A stretch of 64,000 bases of DNA, from the NCBI GenBank assembly GCA_944321165.1, contig CALUKE010000006.1, positions 1 through 64,000 of the forward strand, written 5' to 3'. The first letter of the stretch is position 1. Each line of letters begins with the position of its first letter. The DNA comes from an uncultured Odoribacter sp. (GTDB lineage Bacteria; Bacteroidota; Bacteroidia; Bacteroidales; Marinifilaceae). A model generated the notes under the pieces. That model was not told the DNA's origin and searched no databases. It was given only the letters and a program-made list of their open reading frames with translations. This document shows positions 25,058 to 34,350 of this stretch, piece after piece. The translations under genes and the position numbers were made by a program.

Positions 25058-26596
25058 TTAGAATTTTCCTTCGATATCTTTTACTTTGACGAGACCGGTC
25101 CAACGGCAATTTTCTATCGGTTCCAGTTCGAAGGTATTCGGATTGGAGCCTAACAGAAATCTTTCAACTACTCCCTTGTCTTTCTCATTGTAAGTGGCAA
25201 TCATAATCTCATCATAATTGTTTCCGAGAACATCGAATTCCATGCAGGTGATTTCGCCGTCCATTTCCTGTTGGTAATGACGTTTATTCTGGTAGTCATA
25301 GGCATGTAAAATGTTGCCTTCGGCATAGAGCACCAGAGTACGGGTGGACGCAAAGGCGTAAAGCAAAGCGGAACGTAATCCCGGTGCTTCTCCTTTTGCA
25401 ATGGTCGAGAAACTGCGCTTGCTGATACTGGTTGATACCAAGAATTTGTATATATAGAAATTATCGGCGTCTTCCATCAGAGCTACTGATAGCAAATTTG
25501 TACCCCCTTCATATGTGTTTTCTCCATAAATGCAATTGCGACCTTCCGGTTGCTGCCAGGGGAAGATATCTCCGCTCTTGTCTTTCAACTGGGTGACATT
25601 GTTGGCTGATGCCGTAGAAAAAGAGGTAAAACACCTGTCTGTTTCGTCATAAAGTACAAAGGCTCGGGGATAATAGGCATTGGTGAAAATGTGAGGATAG
25701 GGTTTGAAGAATTCGTCACTGCTGGCAGAAAGACGATTCACCGGATTACCATAAGATTCCGGTGAATACAGGTCGGCGGCAAACACATAATTTTCGCACA
25801 ACTGAACCCGGGTCATGTTCATGGACGTATAGAATCTTTTGGCACTCATATCCAGCGGAATGAGCTGATCCGGTAGCGAGTAAGCTGAAAATATCATGTT
25901 TTTCAAAACGTTGAAACTGCTTCCCTGCAGATTGTCTGGATCCAGATAATAGGCCTCGTCTGCTGTCGTTATCCAGACATAACGGTCGTCGTTGCTGTAG
26001 GTTCCCGTATACATGACCCGTTTGGGGTTTTGCATGGTCGGTAAACCACAGTCGTTTAGCAGATTTTTTAGGATAATCGTATCTTTCGACATGGAGATCA
26101 TGTCCAGATTGGCATTGCCTGCTTCATCTTCTCCCAGTAGCAGGAATCCTTTGTCCATAACATTCATTACATATAAATACGAATAAGAGATCCAGACAAG
26201 ATCGGTTTCTTTGTCTTTGACCTTCAAATACAGGGTATAGTTGTTCGGTTCCAAGGTAACGGGAAACACCAGATTGCGTTCTGTACCGATCACCTGACCT
26301 TCTTTGTCTTGAACGGTGACATTGTTGATTTTCACTTTCCATTCGTATTCATAGCGGTCCGGATTCTGATCCTGTGTGAATTCGATTACCGGTTCCTGTT
26401 TCAGGGAATCGTATTCGGCAAGCGGGGTGATGCGCAAGGTGTCGCTCTTGTAGATTACCATATAACCGTTTTCTCTCCAATTGGATATATTGACTTCATT
26501 GATTTCATGATAGTCGTAAGAGCCTTCGTCGTCGTAGCAGGAAAGGCAGCAAAGGCTTAACAAAACTGCCAGTAATATCAGTATTTTGTGATTCAT
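25058..26596 (-). CDS. PKD-like family lipoprotein of SusCD locus 1
   Basis: A 512-aa lipoprotein (LCCLSCYDDEGSYDYHEIN) fitting the Bacteroidetes PKD-like family that accompanies SusC/SusD pairs. An Ig/PKD-like domain lies at about 20-150, with YEYEWKVKINN and NYTLYLKVKDKET. The remainder is a beta-rich region resembling a propeller (repeats such as VMYTGTYSNDDRYVWITTAD). It is probably surface-exposed and binds ligand for delivery to the SusC channel. Substrate unknown. It is fourth in the row after susC, susD and DUF4843, 21 bp from the last. Confidence 0.82.
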   Translation of the reverse strand: MNHKILILLAVLLSLCCLSCYDDEGSYDYHEINEVNISNWRENGYMVIYKSDTLRITPLAEYDSLKQEPVIEFTQDQNPDRYEYEWKVKINNVTVQDKEGQVIGTERNLVFPVTLEPNNYTLYLKVKDKETDLVWISYSYLYVMNVMDKGFLLLGEDEAGNANLDMISMSKDTIILKNLLNDCGLPTMQNPKRVMYTGTYSNDDRYVWITTADEAYYLDPDNLQGSSFNVLKNMIFSAYSLPDQLIPLDMSAKRFYTSMNMTRVQLCENYVFAADLYSPESYGNPVNRLSASSDEFFKPYPHIFTNAYYPRAFVLYDETDRCFTSFSTASANNVTQLKDKSGDIFPWQQPEGRNCIYGENTYEGGTNLLSVALMEDADNFYIYKFLVSTSISKRSFSTIAKGEAPGLRSALLYAFASTRTLVLYAEGNILHAYDYQNKRHYQQEMDGEITCMEFDVLGNNYDEIMIATYNEKDKGVVERFLLGSNPNTFELEPIENCRWTGLVKVKDIEGKF

Positions 26597-26616
26597 ATCT
26601 GTTCTATTTTAAAGTA

Positions 26617-27483
26617 TTAATTGCTGGGAACATAAGGAATGCCGTAGAAAGAGTTCCAGCTGACTCCCAAAAACCACATCAGGCGGCCGTCGTTTTCCAA
26701 TATCGGAGTACCGGCATCGTATAAACTTTGCAGTTTGTTGGCCATTTTATTACTGATGACTCTTTGTTTGCTTGTCGGCATCGTTGCGGTGCTCATGAAG
26801 TCTTCATAGGTCAGTTCTGGAAATTCTTTCAGAATCTCTTCGTATTTTTCTTTCGAGAAGATTCCAAATAGACCAAGTTCCTGGGTTCCTGTTGTTACTG
26901 TTGTCGGACCTGGCCATACGGTCGGTCTGGTGATGAAATCGTTTAAAATGATCGTATGTCTGGTGCCGTCGAACTCATCCAGACCGGCATCATTGGTCAG
27001 CATGTCGTTGAAATCTTCCCACACCGGACAGGCCAGGCTCAGATCCTCTGTCGGCAATAGGCGGAACACCAGTCGCCGTTCTTCGTCAGTCAGCGCTTTG
27101 CTGTTTTTGACCGTTACGTATACATCGGTAAAGTGCGTACCTGCACGCAGGGTTTGATATTCCTCTATGGGAAGGTAGTTTTCGTTTTCGACAGCAGAAG
27201 TACTGTCCTGGTCGACAACGATCCGGAAGTGACGGTCATAATTTTTGTGAGGACCGGTAGCCATGACCCGCATTTTTACGGTTGTTTCGCTGGTCCCCTG
27301 TTTGACGAATTCGATTTTCGTATAAGGTTGTGCTGCCCAATAGGTCGTGTCGTACCAGTCGACACCCCATTGCACGTAGAAATAGACACCGTCTTCTCCA
27401 TGCCATGTTTCTACGTCTTTTTCACATCCGGACAAACCGATCAAAAGACTTATTCTGATTAAACTATAGATGATATTTTTCAT
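26617..27483 (-). CDS. DUF4843 domain lipoprotein
   Basis: A 288-aa lipoprotein (LIGLSGCEKDVETWHGEDG, Cys20) of the DUF4843 family, a Bacteroidetes family found beside SusCD pairs and PKD-like lipoproteins. Beta-sandwich-like strands are seen in the first 150 residues (VKMRVMATGPHKNYDRHFRI and DVYVTVKNSKALTDEERRLV). Likely an accessory surface lipoprotein of the transporter. No catalytic residues are recognised. Confidence 0.85.
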   Translation of the reverse strand: MKNIIYSLIRISLLIGLSGCEKDVETWHGEDGVYFYVQWGVDWYDTTYWAAQPYTKIEFVKQGTSETTVKMRVMATGPHKNYDRHFRIVVDQDSTSAVENENYLPIEEYQTLRAGTHFTDVYVTVKNSKALTDEERRLVFRLLPTEDLSLACPVWEDFNDMLTNDAGLDEFDGTRHTIILNDFITRPTVWPGPTTVTTGTQELGLFGIFSKEKYEEILKEFPELTYEDFMSTATMPTSKQRVISNKMANKLQSLYDAGTPILENDGRLMWFLGVSWNSFYGIPYVPSN

Positions 27484-27509
27484 ATGTCCTTCTTTTTAAT
27501 TTTATATGA

Positions 27510-29006
27510 TTAATCCCGTTGACTGGTTTCCTCTTCCGGAAGCGGTACCACATAATTGTTTTGTATCATGTTCATCATTTGGTTGGCCTGGGTGCCGTCC
27601 GGGATGTTTTCCAATTCATTCCGTTTGAAATAGAAGAAGGTTTGGCCTTCTCCGATGAAATCCCGGATGTATTCGTTCATGATATGTGTATTCAACGTAG
27701 TGGAGGAGATGTTGGTCTCCAGGTCAATGCAATTGCGGGCCAGACGGAGTGGGTTCATGTATTTTTCAACCGCTTCGGCAACATTCTGTTCGTGCAGACC
27801 GATGCATTCGGCTGCAATAAGATAAAGTTCACTGAGACGAACGAGGGGAATCATATACCGGTAGCGTTCTACCTGTAGTTTTTCTGCATCGGTAGATCCT
27901 GTTACATCAGCATATTTTTGCATGCAGACAATGTTGGTATTGTCTTTCGTTTTTTCTTCCCAAATAGAGAGACGGTAGTCATTTTCCGTTTCGTACATAT
28001 TCTTGACCCGTCCGCTCTGATAATCGCCTTGTGGAATCAACAGGTTGTAAATGTTCAGATCGGATGTAAAATAGGTTTTGTAAACATTGTTGGTACGTAG
28101 TGAATTGTACAGACTGAAGAGTATTTCCGGTTCGTACATCTTGTCTTTGGGAGCCGAGGCTGCATAATTGGCATAATAGAGCGTAAACAACGGTGAGTCG
28201 CCGTTTTGCACTGCTTCAATGGTTTCTACCGCATATTTTTTAGCATTGGCATAATCCTGTTTCCACAAATACACTCGGGCACGTAATGCCTGTACTGCAA
28301 AGTAATTCATGCGGTAAATGCGATAATTTAAGTCGTTCCCGTTAACTCCTCCGCTTTCATTTTTTCCTCCTTCGGTGATGACCGGATCCACTTCTTTCAG
28401 GAGGTCAGCTGCTGCTGCTAAGTCGTTTAATACTCGTTCTGCAACGCTGTCTGCCCGTAGTAATGGTTGTATGGACCGATCGGAGCTGGTCATGTAAGGA
28501 ATGGATTCTTTCTCTTTTTCCGACCAGACCGGACCGAACAAACGGAGTAGGTCAAAGTGGAACATGGCCCGTAATCCCAGGGCTTCTCCCTTGATTAGGC
28601 GATAGTATAAATCGGACAGAACCGGATTTCCATCTCCACAGTGTTCCAAGATCGCATTCAGGTCTGCGAGTTGTTTATAGGTTGTCTGCCACGTGTAAGA
28701 AAAATAGTTTTTGACGGTATTTTCTTCGTAACTGTAGCTCTGAAAAAGGCGATAATTGTGATCTGTCGAAGAACAGTTGTAATATTGCGCCATCACATCG
28801 ATAACGCTTGAGGTCAGACCGCCTCCGTAGCTGTAGCTTGAATTCATGTTCAGATAGATCCCGTTCAATGCCATCAGAAAACCTTCCTGACTTTCGAACA
28901 GTTCTTTTTCCATGATATTGTCTTCCGGTTGAATATCCAGCCAGGAGTTGCAGGATGTGCCGATAAGGGCTATTCCAAATATCAATAATTTCTTTATTTT
29001 GTTCAT
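27510..29006 (-). CDS. SusD/RagB-family outer-membrane lipoprotein, locus 1
   Basis: A 498-aa surface lipoprotein (GTSCNSWLDIQPEDNI, Cys19) of the SusD/RagB family, the lid and ligand-binding partner of the SusC channel. N-terminal features (QEGFLMALNGIYLNMNS), the TPR-like helical core with EALGLRAMFHFDLLRLFGP, and the C-terminal SELYLIAAE and FFYFKRNELENIP are typical. The frame is intact, in contrast to the locus 2 copy. It is 12 bp after susC. Confidence 0.93.
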   Translation of the reverse strand: MNKIKKLLIFGIALIGTSCNSWLDIQPEDNIMEKELFESQEGFLMALNGIYLNMNSSYSYGGGLTSSVIDVMAQYYNCSSTDHNYRLFQSYSYEENTVKNYFSYTWQTTYKQLADLNAILEHCGDGNPVLSDLYYRLIKGEALGLRAMFHFDLLRLFGPVWSEKEKESIPYMTSSDRSIQPLLRADSVAERVLNDLAAAADLLKEVDPVITEGGKNESGGVNGNDLNYRIYRMNYFAVQALRARVYLWKQDYANAKKYAVETIEAVQNGDSPLFTLYYANYAASAPKDKMYEPEILFSLYNSLRTNNVYKTYFTSDLNIYNLLIPQGDYQSGRVKNMYETENDYRLSIWEEKTKDNTNIVCMQKYADVTGSTDAEKLQVERYRYMIPLVRLSELYLIAAECIGLHEQNVAEAVEKYMNPLRLARNCIDLETNISSTTLNTHIMNEYIRDFIGEGQTFFYFKRNELENIPDGTQANQMMNMIQNNYVVPLPEEETSQRD

Positions 29007-29018
29007 GTTGTTGCTTTT

Positions 29019-32000
29019 TTAAAATCTTAAACCTAATGAAAACGATACGCTTCGGGCAAATGGATAGTCCAATCCTCGTTCATTCTTTACAGTGGATATG
29101 CGGAAGATATCGTTCATATAACCGCGGATTGTCAGTGAAGAAGCTCCAATCTGTTGCAGCCATTTGGCGTCGGTTTCATAACCGATAGAGATGGATTCCC
29201 CGCTCAGGGTGTTTTCGTCAGCAACAAAACGGGAAGACATCGGAGTTGTTTCAGTCAGACTGATCGCCTTGAATTTAGCTACGTCGCCCGGTTGCTGCCA
29301 GCGGTCGTACAGTGCCCGTTTGTCTTGATTGTAACGAAGTTGGGTGCTGGAGATGTTCTCGACTTTGTTGTACAGGGTTGACAAAAATATTTGTCCTCCG
29401 ACCCGATAACGCAGGTTGATAGAAGCGGACAGACCTTTCCAATAGAAAGAGGTTCCGATGACTCCTTCCAGTTTGGGATCACTGTTGCCTACAATGACCT
29501 CGTCGGCATAGTCGAAAGTGAAGGTTTGGGTACCGTCTTTTTTGATAAAGATTTCACGTCCGGTGGCCGGGTCGATTCCTGCAGAACGTACGGCCCACAA
29601 ATCGGAAGGACTGCCTCCGTCGTAATAACGTTTTAAGTTGGAACTACCGATTGTACCCTTGCTTTCGTCTTCTTGGTTTTGTTGGTTGTATTTGTCTAAG
29701 GCATTTCCAATGTTCTGGTACTCATATTTCAGATGCCGGGCATTGAAATTGAAACTCCACTGCAGGTTGTCCCGTTTCATGACAAAGGCTGTCGCTGCAA
29801 TCGTGTAACCAACGGTTTTCTGTTTACCCAGATTGGTCGGGATGGAAGAGGTTCCGGTTGATATCGGTAAGGAGATAGATACCAACAGCGGATCGGTATT
29901 TTTTACAAAATAGTCGAAATTCAAACGTAATCGATTGTTGAAAATCTCCAGATCGAAACCGACATTCTGATCGATGGTTTTCTGCCATTTCAGATTCGAA
30001 TTACCGAAAGCATTGATATTGACACCCAAACCGAAGGGATTGCTATAGGTTGTACTATAACTGTACATGTTGGATGACATGTAGGAACTGAAGCTTTGAT
30101 TTCCCGGATTACCGATGGAGTAACGTAATTTCAGGAAATTGATCAGGGATGACTGGCGCAGGAAAGATTCGTTGTGGAGGTTCCATCCGAAACCGAAGGC
30201 CCAGGTGGTAGAAAATTTGTTATTGACTCCAAATATGGAAGATCCGTCCGTACGGATGTTGGCATCCACAAGATAACGGTTGTCGTAAGAATAACCGGCG
30301 TTCATATAGTAACTGGCTGAGCGTTGTTCACTATTGGAATAGCTGGGTTTTCCTCCTTCCGGATAACCGTTTGAAAAGGCCGGATTCATGTTGCGGTCGT
30401 CTATATAGCCACGGGCACTTAAACCGGTAGATTTATTTTTGGTAGAAGAAATCTGCATACCGGCAACAGCATTGACCATGTGTTTGTCATTGAACAGTTT
30501 TCCAAAGGTAGCATTGAGATCCGCGTCGTAACTCAGAACATCTCCATTGGTCTCTGTATAGCTTCCTTTTTGATTCTCGGCGGTGGAAGCGAATTCAGAT
30601 AAATAGGGCGAACGGAATTTCTCTTGTTTGGATACCGTTTTGGATACGCTGACACGTCCCCGCAAACGCAAAGGATCACTTACCCGCCAGTCGATTTCGA
30701 AATTGTTTCGGAAACCGATACCCCGAGTGACGTCTACGCTGTTTTGTTGCATGTCATACACTGGATTATAGACATAATCGTAACCTCCTGATACCCGATA
30801 GCTCTCCAAGACTTTGCTTACCTCTCCGTATTCATTCAGTTTCCGATAGTATGGGTTGGCTTGTGAAAATTGGGAAAAAGCGATGTTTTCCCGGTTGGAT
30901 ACGGAATAGTCGATGTTCAGGTAGTTGGTGAAGGCCAAAGTTTTGTAACGATAGATGAGACGGATGTTTCCGTTTAATACATCTTTGTCAGAACCTTGCA
31001 TGACTCCTTGGGTCTTGTTATAGTTCAGTCCCAAACCATATCGCATGCGATCATCCCCTCCTTCAATGAAAAGGTCGTGGTTGTGGGAGGTGGCAAAACG
31101 CAACGGTTCGTTCATCCAGAAAGTGTTGACTCCCCGACGGATCTCTGCCAAACGGTTGTAGTAGATGATCTGTTGCCCTTCATTTTGGATATTTCCGTTT
31201 GCATCCAAATCTCCGTAATATCCGGCTAATTTTTCGAATTCCAGTTTTTCGCTGGAGTTCATCAGGTTGTAATCGGATAAATCTGCGAAAGAAAGATTGA
31301 GGTTGGCGTTGTAGTTGACTTGTAGTTTACCTGCTTCCGGCGCTTTGGTTTCAATGACAACGACACCGTTGGCAGCTTTCGATCCATAGATGGCAGTGGC
31401 TGCCGCATCCTTCAATATGGTGATACTGGCTACGCGGTCCATGCTCAGATTGTTGATGGTGGCCAGGGTCGATTCAAAGCCGTCCAAGATGAATAACGGT
31501 TGATTGGGATCGTTTTCGTATTCTTGATTCAAACCGACAACACTTGTTTTTCCCCGGACGTTAATATCGGGCAAAGTGTTGGGGTCAGAACCGAATTGAT
31601 TGTTTTCCAAGATAGCAAAAGAGGGGTCAACGGTTTTTAGGCTTTGAAGAACATTGCTGTTTCCGACCATTTTCAACTCCTTGTCCGTATAGGTTTTTGT
31701 CGAACCGGTGAAGCTTTCTTTGTTACGGGTGTAAATACCGGTGATAACGACTTCCTCCATTTCTGTTGCCTCTTCCTGTAACTTAACCGAGATTTCTCGA
31801 CGGTTGCCTACGGTTTCCCGATGGGTACGCATACCGACAAAAGAGTAAACCAAAACCATATTGGGGATTTCAGAACATTCCAATGTGTATTTCCCGTCCG
31901 GATCCGTTGCGGTGCCGATTGTCGTTCCTTCGATGAGAATGGCAACGCCCGGTAGGGGTTCCCCTTTAGAATCGGTCACGGTTCCGGTGATTTTGATGTG

Positions 32001-32381
32001 TTGAACCTGGGCTTGCGGAATCCCTTTTTTTATGATATAGACCTGATCGATCAGTTCGCAATAGAAACCGCTGTTTTGCAGCAATTGATCGATGGCGGCT
32101 TTTACCTCTGTATTCTGAAAAGACAGACGTTTGCATTTGACCTGTTCCAGAAGATTTTCATTGTAAATGATTTGTATGCCCGTTGCATCTTTGATTTGTA
32201 TCAATGCATCGCTCAATTTCTCAGATTCAATGTGCAAAGAGAGTATCCCGTTTTGCGAATAAGCGGAAGCCTGTCCTGAAAATGTGAGTATTAAAGTAAA
32301 AAGCATGCATAGTTGCGTTATCAGAAAGAGTCTTCTGATATTGATGGATTGTTTCCATCTGTCAGGTGATTTTTTTTTCAT
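29019..32381 (-). CDS. SusC/RagA-family TonB-dependent channel with N-terminal STN domain, locus 1
   Basis: A 1120-aa outer-membrane protein. Order: signal peptide (about 1-42); STN/secretin-like domain (about 48-115, LHIESEKLSDALIQIKDATG), which passes a signal to the FecR anti-sigma factor; carboxypeptidase-D-like fold (about 125-200, GTVTDSKGEPLPGVAILIEG); TonB plug (about 215-340, with ITILKDAAATAIYGSKAANG); and beta-barrel to a C-terminal LGLRF. The STN domain marks it as a transducer-type SusC acting with the FecR and sigma genes next door. I start it at the ATG at 32381 (MKKKSPDRWKQ). A frame extension to 32444 lacks support. Confidence 0.93.
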   Translation of the reverse strand: MKKKSPDRWKQSINIRRLFLITQLCMLFTLILTFSGQASAYSQNGILSLHIESEKLSDALIQIKDATGIQIIYNENLLEQVKCKRLSFQNTEVKAAIDQLLQNSGFYCELIDQVYIIKKGIPQAQVQHIKITGTVTDSKGEPLPGVAILIEGTTIGTATDPDGKYTLECSEIPNMVLVYSFVGMRTHRETVGNRREISVKLQEEATEMEEVVITGIYTRNKESFTGSTKTYTDKELKMVGNSNVLQSLKTVDPSFAILENNQFGSDPNTLPDINVRGKTSVVGLNQEYENDPNQPLFILDGFESTLATINNLSMDRVASITILKDAAATAIYGSKAANGVVVIETKAPEAGKLQVNYNANLNLSFADLSDYNLMNSSEKLEFEKLAGYYGDLDANGNIQNEGQQIIYYNRLAEIRRGVNTFWMNEPLRFATSHNHDLFIEGGDDRMRYGLGLNYNKTQGVMQGSDKDVLNGNIRLIYRYKTLAFTNYLNIDYSVSNRENIAFSQFSQANPYYRKLNEYGEVSKVLESYRVSGGYDYVYNPVYDMQQNSVDVTRGIGFRNNFEIDWRVSDPLRLRGRVSVSKTVSKQEKFRSPYLSEFASTAENQKGSYTETNGDVLSYDADLNATFGKLFNDKHMVNAVAGMQISSTKNKSTGLSARGYIDDRNMNPAFSNGYPEGGKPSYSNSEQRSASYYMNAGYSYDNRYLVDANIRTDGSSIFGVNNKFSTTWAFGFGWNLHNESFLRQSSLINFLKLRYSIGNPGNQSFSSYMSSNMYSYSTTYSNPFGLGVNINAFGNSNLKWQKTIDQNVGFDLEIFNNRLRLNFDYFVKNTDPLLVSISLPISTGTSSIPTNLGKQKTVGYTIAATAFVMKRDNLQWSFNFNARHLKYEYQNIGNALDKYNQQNQEDESKGTIGSSNLKRYYDGGSPSDLWAVRSAGIDPATGREIFIKKDGTQTFTFDYADEVIVGNSDPKLEGVIGTSFYWKGLSASINLRYRVGGQIFLSTLYNKVENISSTQLRYNQDKRALYDRWQQPGDVAKFKAISLTETTPMSSRFVADENTLSGESISIGYETDAKWLQQIGASSLTIRGYMNDIFRISTVKNERGLDYPFARSVSFSLGLRF

Positions 32382-32424
32382 ACATTTGCATTTGTTACAT
32401 GTTAAACAGAAATATGTGATCAGG

Positions 32425-32459
32425 GATACGGAAAGAGTCGCCAAACTTATGTCCGTATC
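32425..32459. promoter_or_regulatory. susC locus 1 leader: -7 box inside an inverted repeat
   Basis: On the minus strand TAAGTTTG (32442-32449) fits the -7 consensus. It sits within the loop of GATACGGA (32425-32432)/TCCGTATC (32452-32459). This is the only gap between fecR and susC. It could be a regulated promoter or an attenuator. Confidence 0.4.
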
Positions 32460-32460
32460 T

Positions 32461-33618
32461 CTATTTTTTCATAATCGTAATGTTTTTACCGTTTATCTCG
32501 AATCGGATATCACAGCCTTCCTCAAAAAAACGCAGAAGGGTTTCGATTCTGGCGTATCGATTCAGGGTTCCCGTGAAATAGAGTTCTTTCAAGGTTTCGT
32601 CGTTGAAGGTGATGTTGGCATCATACCAGCGGGCGATATCTTGCATAATGTTTTCCAGTTTTACTCGTTCAAAGCGGAACTGTCTGTTTCTCCAGGCAAT
32701 TTCGTTATCGATTTTTATTTTTTGGACAACCGGGGCTTCATTTTTTTTACAGAGAACCTGAAATCCGGGTTCTATTTTAGTACAGAAAGCGTTTGCCGCT
32801 GTGGGGGAAAATCCGATACTACCGCTTACCAAGGTTGCTTTTATATTTTCTTCTTCTTTGTAATTACGGACGTTGAATACAGTTCCGAATACCTGGATGT
32901 TGCCCAATTCTGTTTCTACGATAAACGGATGGGACGGATCATGTGTCACTTCGAAATAGGCTTCTCCTGAAAGAATGACTTTGCGTTCCGTACCGGTGAA
33001 ATGACTGGGGAAACGGAGTTCCGATTCTGCGTTCATCCAGATTTGGGAACCATCTTCTAATACCACGTGGTATTCTCCTCCGCGGGGGATGGAAATGGTA
33101 TAATATTGTGTTTCTAACGGTTGATGCTCTTTTTCGAAGATAATGGTACCTTGTTCCCGTTCGATTTTGGCTGTTTCCAGGATAAGGTCTGAGGTATCGG
33201 TCGTTTTTCCCAGATTGATGTTTTGGCCGTTTTCCAAAATCAGAATGGCTTTTTGAGTGCCCGGATGAGGGTAATGGCTGGCCATGGGATAGGTTATGTC
33301 TGCAGGGCCTTGCCAGAAGAGTAGACTAATCCCTATCGCAAGGATCAATGATGCGGCGATACTCCCATAAATGACAAATTTTCGGGTTTTCGTGCGTTTT
33401 TGTTTGGCAACAAAGTCTTCAAATTGTTGAAATACTTTGGGTAAATCGGTTTGATAAGGTGTGTCGTTTTTCCAAACCTGTACCATACGGTCGTAATATG
33501 CTTGATGTTTACGATCGGCCTGAAGCCATTCTTCTACCTGTTTCATTTCTTCGGCAGAGAGTTCCGACTCCATATAACGCATTAAAAGTCGCCAGTCTAT
33601 GTGTTGTTCTTTTTCCAT
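32461..33618 (-). CDS. FecR-family anti-sigma factor, locus 1
   Basis: A 385-aa inner-membrane anti-sigma factor. The N-terminal cytosolic region (about 1-85, with ELSAEEMKQVEEWLQADRKH) binds the ECF sigma factor. A single helix follows (about 90-112). The periplasmic FecR domain has SIPRGGEYHVVLEDGSQIWM and VILSGEAYFEVTHD. A C-terminal DUF4974 domain (about 305-385, ELYFTGTLNRYARIETLLRF) is the usual contact for the SusC STN domain. Start taken at the ATG at 33618 (MEKEQHIDW); 33648 is possible. It precedes susC on the same strand, but its sigma gene is divergent. Confidence 0.9.
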   Translation of the reverse strand: MEKEQHIDWRLLMRYMESELSAEEMKQVEEWLQADRKHQAYYDRMVQVWKNDTPYQTDLPKVFQQFEDFVAKQKRTKTRKFVIYGSIAASLILAIGISLLFWQGPADITYPMASHYPHPGTQKAILILENGQNINLGKTTDTSDLILETAKIEREQGTIIFEKEHQPLETQYYTISIPRGGEYHVVLEDGSQIWMNAESELRFPSHFTGTERKVILSGEAYFEVTHDPSHPFIVETELGNIQVFGTVFNVRNYKEEENIKATLVSGSIGFSPTAANAFCTKIEPGFQVLCKKNEAPVVQKIKIDNEIAWRNRQFRFERVKLENIMQDIARWYDANITFNDETLKELYFTGTLNRYARIETLLRFFEEGCDIRFEINGKNITIMKK

Positions 33619-33703
33619 TCTGAAAAAATTTCTGATATATCTATACATGAAAATCTAAAATGGGGGACATGTTTTACTATTTTTTTTTTTGATCGTATAT
33701 GAA

Positions 33704-33711
33704 TATATTTG
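33704..33711 (+). promoter_or_regulatory. -7 element of locus 1 sigma gene
   Basis: TATATTTG fits TAnnTTTG, 18 bp before the ATG. No TTTG lies at the usual distance; a T11 run occupies it. Confidence 0.4.
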
Positions 33712-33728
33712 TGGCTAAAATATACTAA

Positions 33729-34280
33729 ATGGTTTCTGATATAGACATAAAAAAATTGGGAAAGCAAGTGAAATTGCGGGATCGGGAAGCTTTTAGGGTA
33801 TTGTACCAAACTTGTTTCCCGGATCTGCAGCAATATGCCATGCGTTATCTTTATGATTGGCATGAGGCGGAGAACCTGGTGCAGGAAGCTTTCTTTTCGT
33901 TATGGAAACACATTGATCAGTATAATGCCGAATTGAATATTGTTTCTTATTTATTGACTATTGTAAAAAATAACTGTTTATTGTATTTACGTGATTTGAA
34001 GATTCAGGATAATCACAAGGATAAGGTGGTGGAAGCGCTTTTGTTTTCCAACTTGAAAGATGAGGAACCCGATCAGTTTTTGGTGGTTCGTTTGAATGAA
34101 GTATTGTCGCAATTACCGGAGAAACAGAAAACGGTTTTGTTGAAACATGTGGTGGAAAATAAAACGATGCCTCAGATTGCTGCGGAATTAGCTGTGGCAG
34201 AATCAACCGTAAAGACTCATTATAAGAGAGCCATTGCCATTTTACGGGCAAATCTTCGCTTTATTATTTTCGGTTTTTAA
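33729..34280 (+). CDS. ECF sigma-70 factor, locus 1
   Basis: A 183-aa extracytoplasmic-function sigma factor of the Bacteroidetes FecI-like group. Region 2 (about 20-90: YLYDWHEAENLVQEAFFSLW, IVSYLLTIVKNNCLLYLRDL) and region 4 (about 120-175: LPEKQKTVLLKHVVENKTMP, AVAESTVKTHYKRAIAIL) are complete. It is likely freed by the FecR of 32461-33618 when the SusC STN domain signals substrate, and then transcribes the susCD row. It is divergent from fecR with 110 bp between, rather than upstream in the same operon as in locus 2. Confidence 0.93.
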   Translation: MVSDIDIKKLGKQVKLRDREAFRVLYQTCFPDLQQYAMRYLYDWHEAENLVQEAFFSLWKHIDQYNAELNIVSYLLTIVKNNCLLYLRDLKIQDNHKDKVVEALLFSNLKDEEPDQFLVVRLNEVLSQLPEKQKTVLLKHVVENKTMPQIAAELAVAESTVKTHYKRAIAILRANLRFIIFGF

Positions 34281-34283
34281 AAA

Positions 34284-34323
34284 TCCCCCCCAAAAAGCTT
34301 TTGTTCGGCTTTTTTTGGGGGGA
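34284..34323. terminator. Terminator after the locus 1 sigma gene
   Basis: TCCCCCCCAAAAAGC (34284-34298) pairs with GCTTTTTTTGGGGGGA (34308-34323). It sits between convergent genes, with one extra C or T on each arm. Confidence 0.8.
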
Positions 34324-34350
34324 CACTTCATTTCGGGGTGTTTCGTTGGA

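Noticed and set aside
34285..34322. C7 and G6 runs as a possible further phase-variation tract
   Set aside because: They form the two arms of the terminator between convergent genes and lie outside coding sequence.
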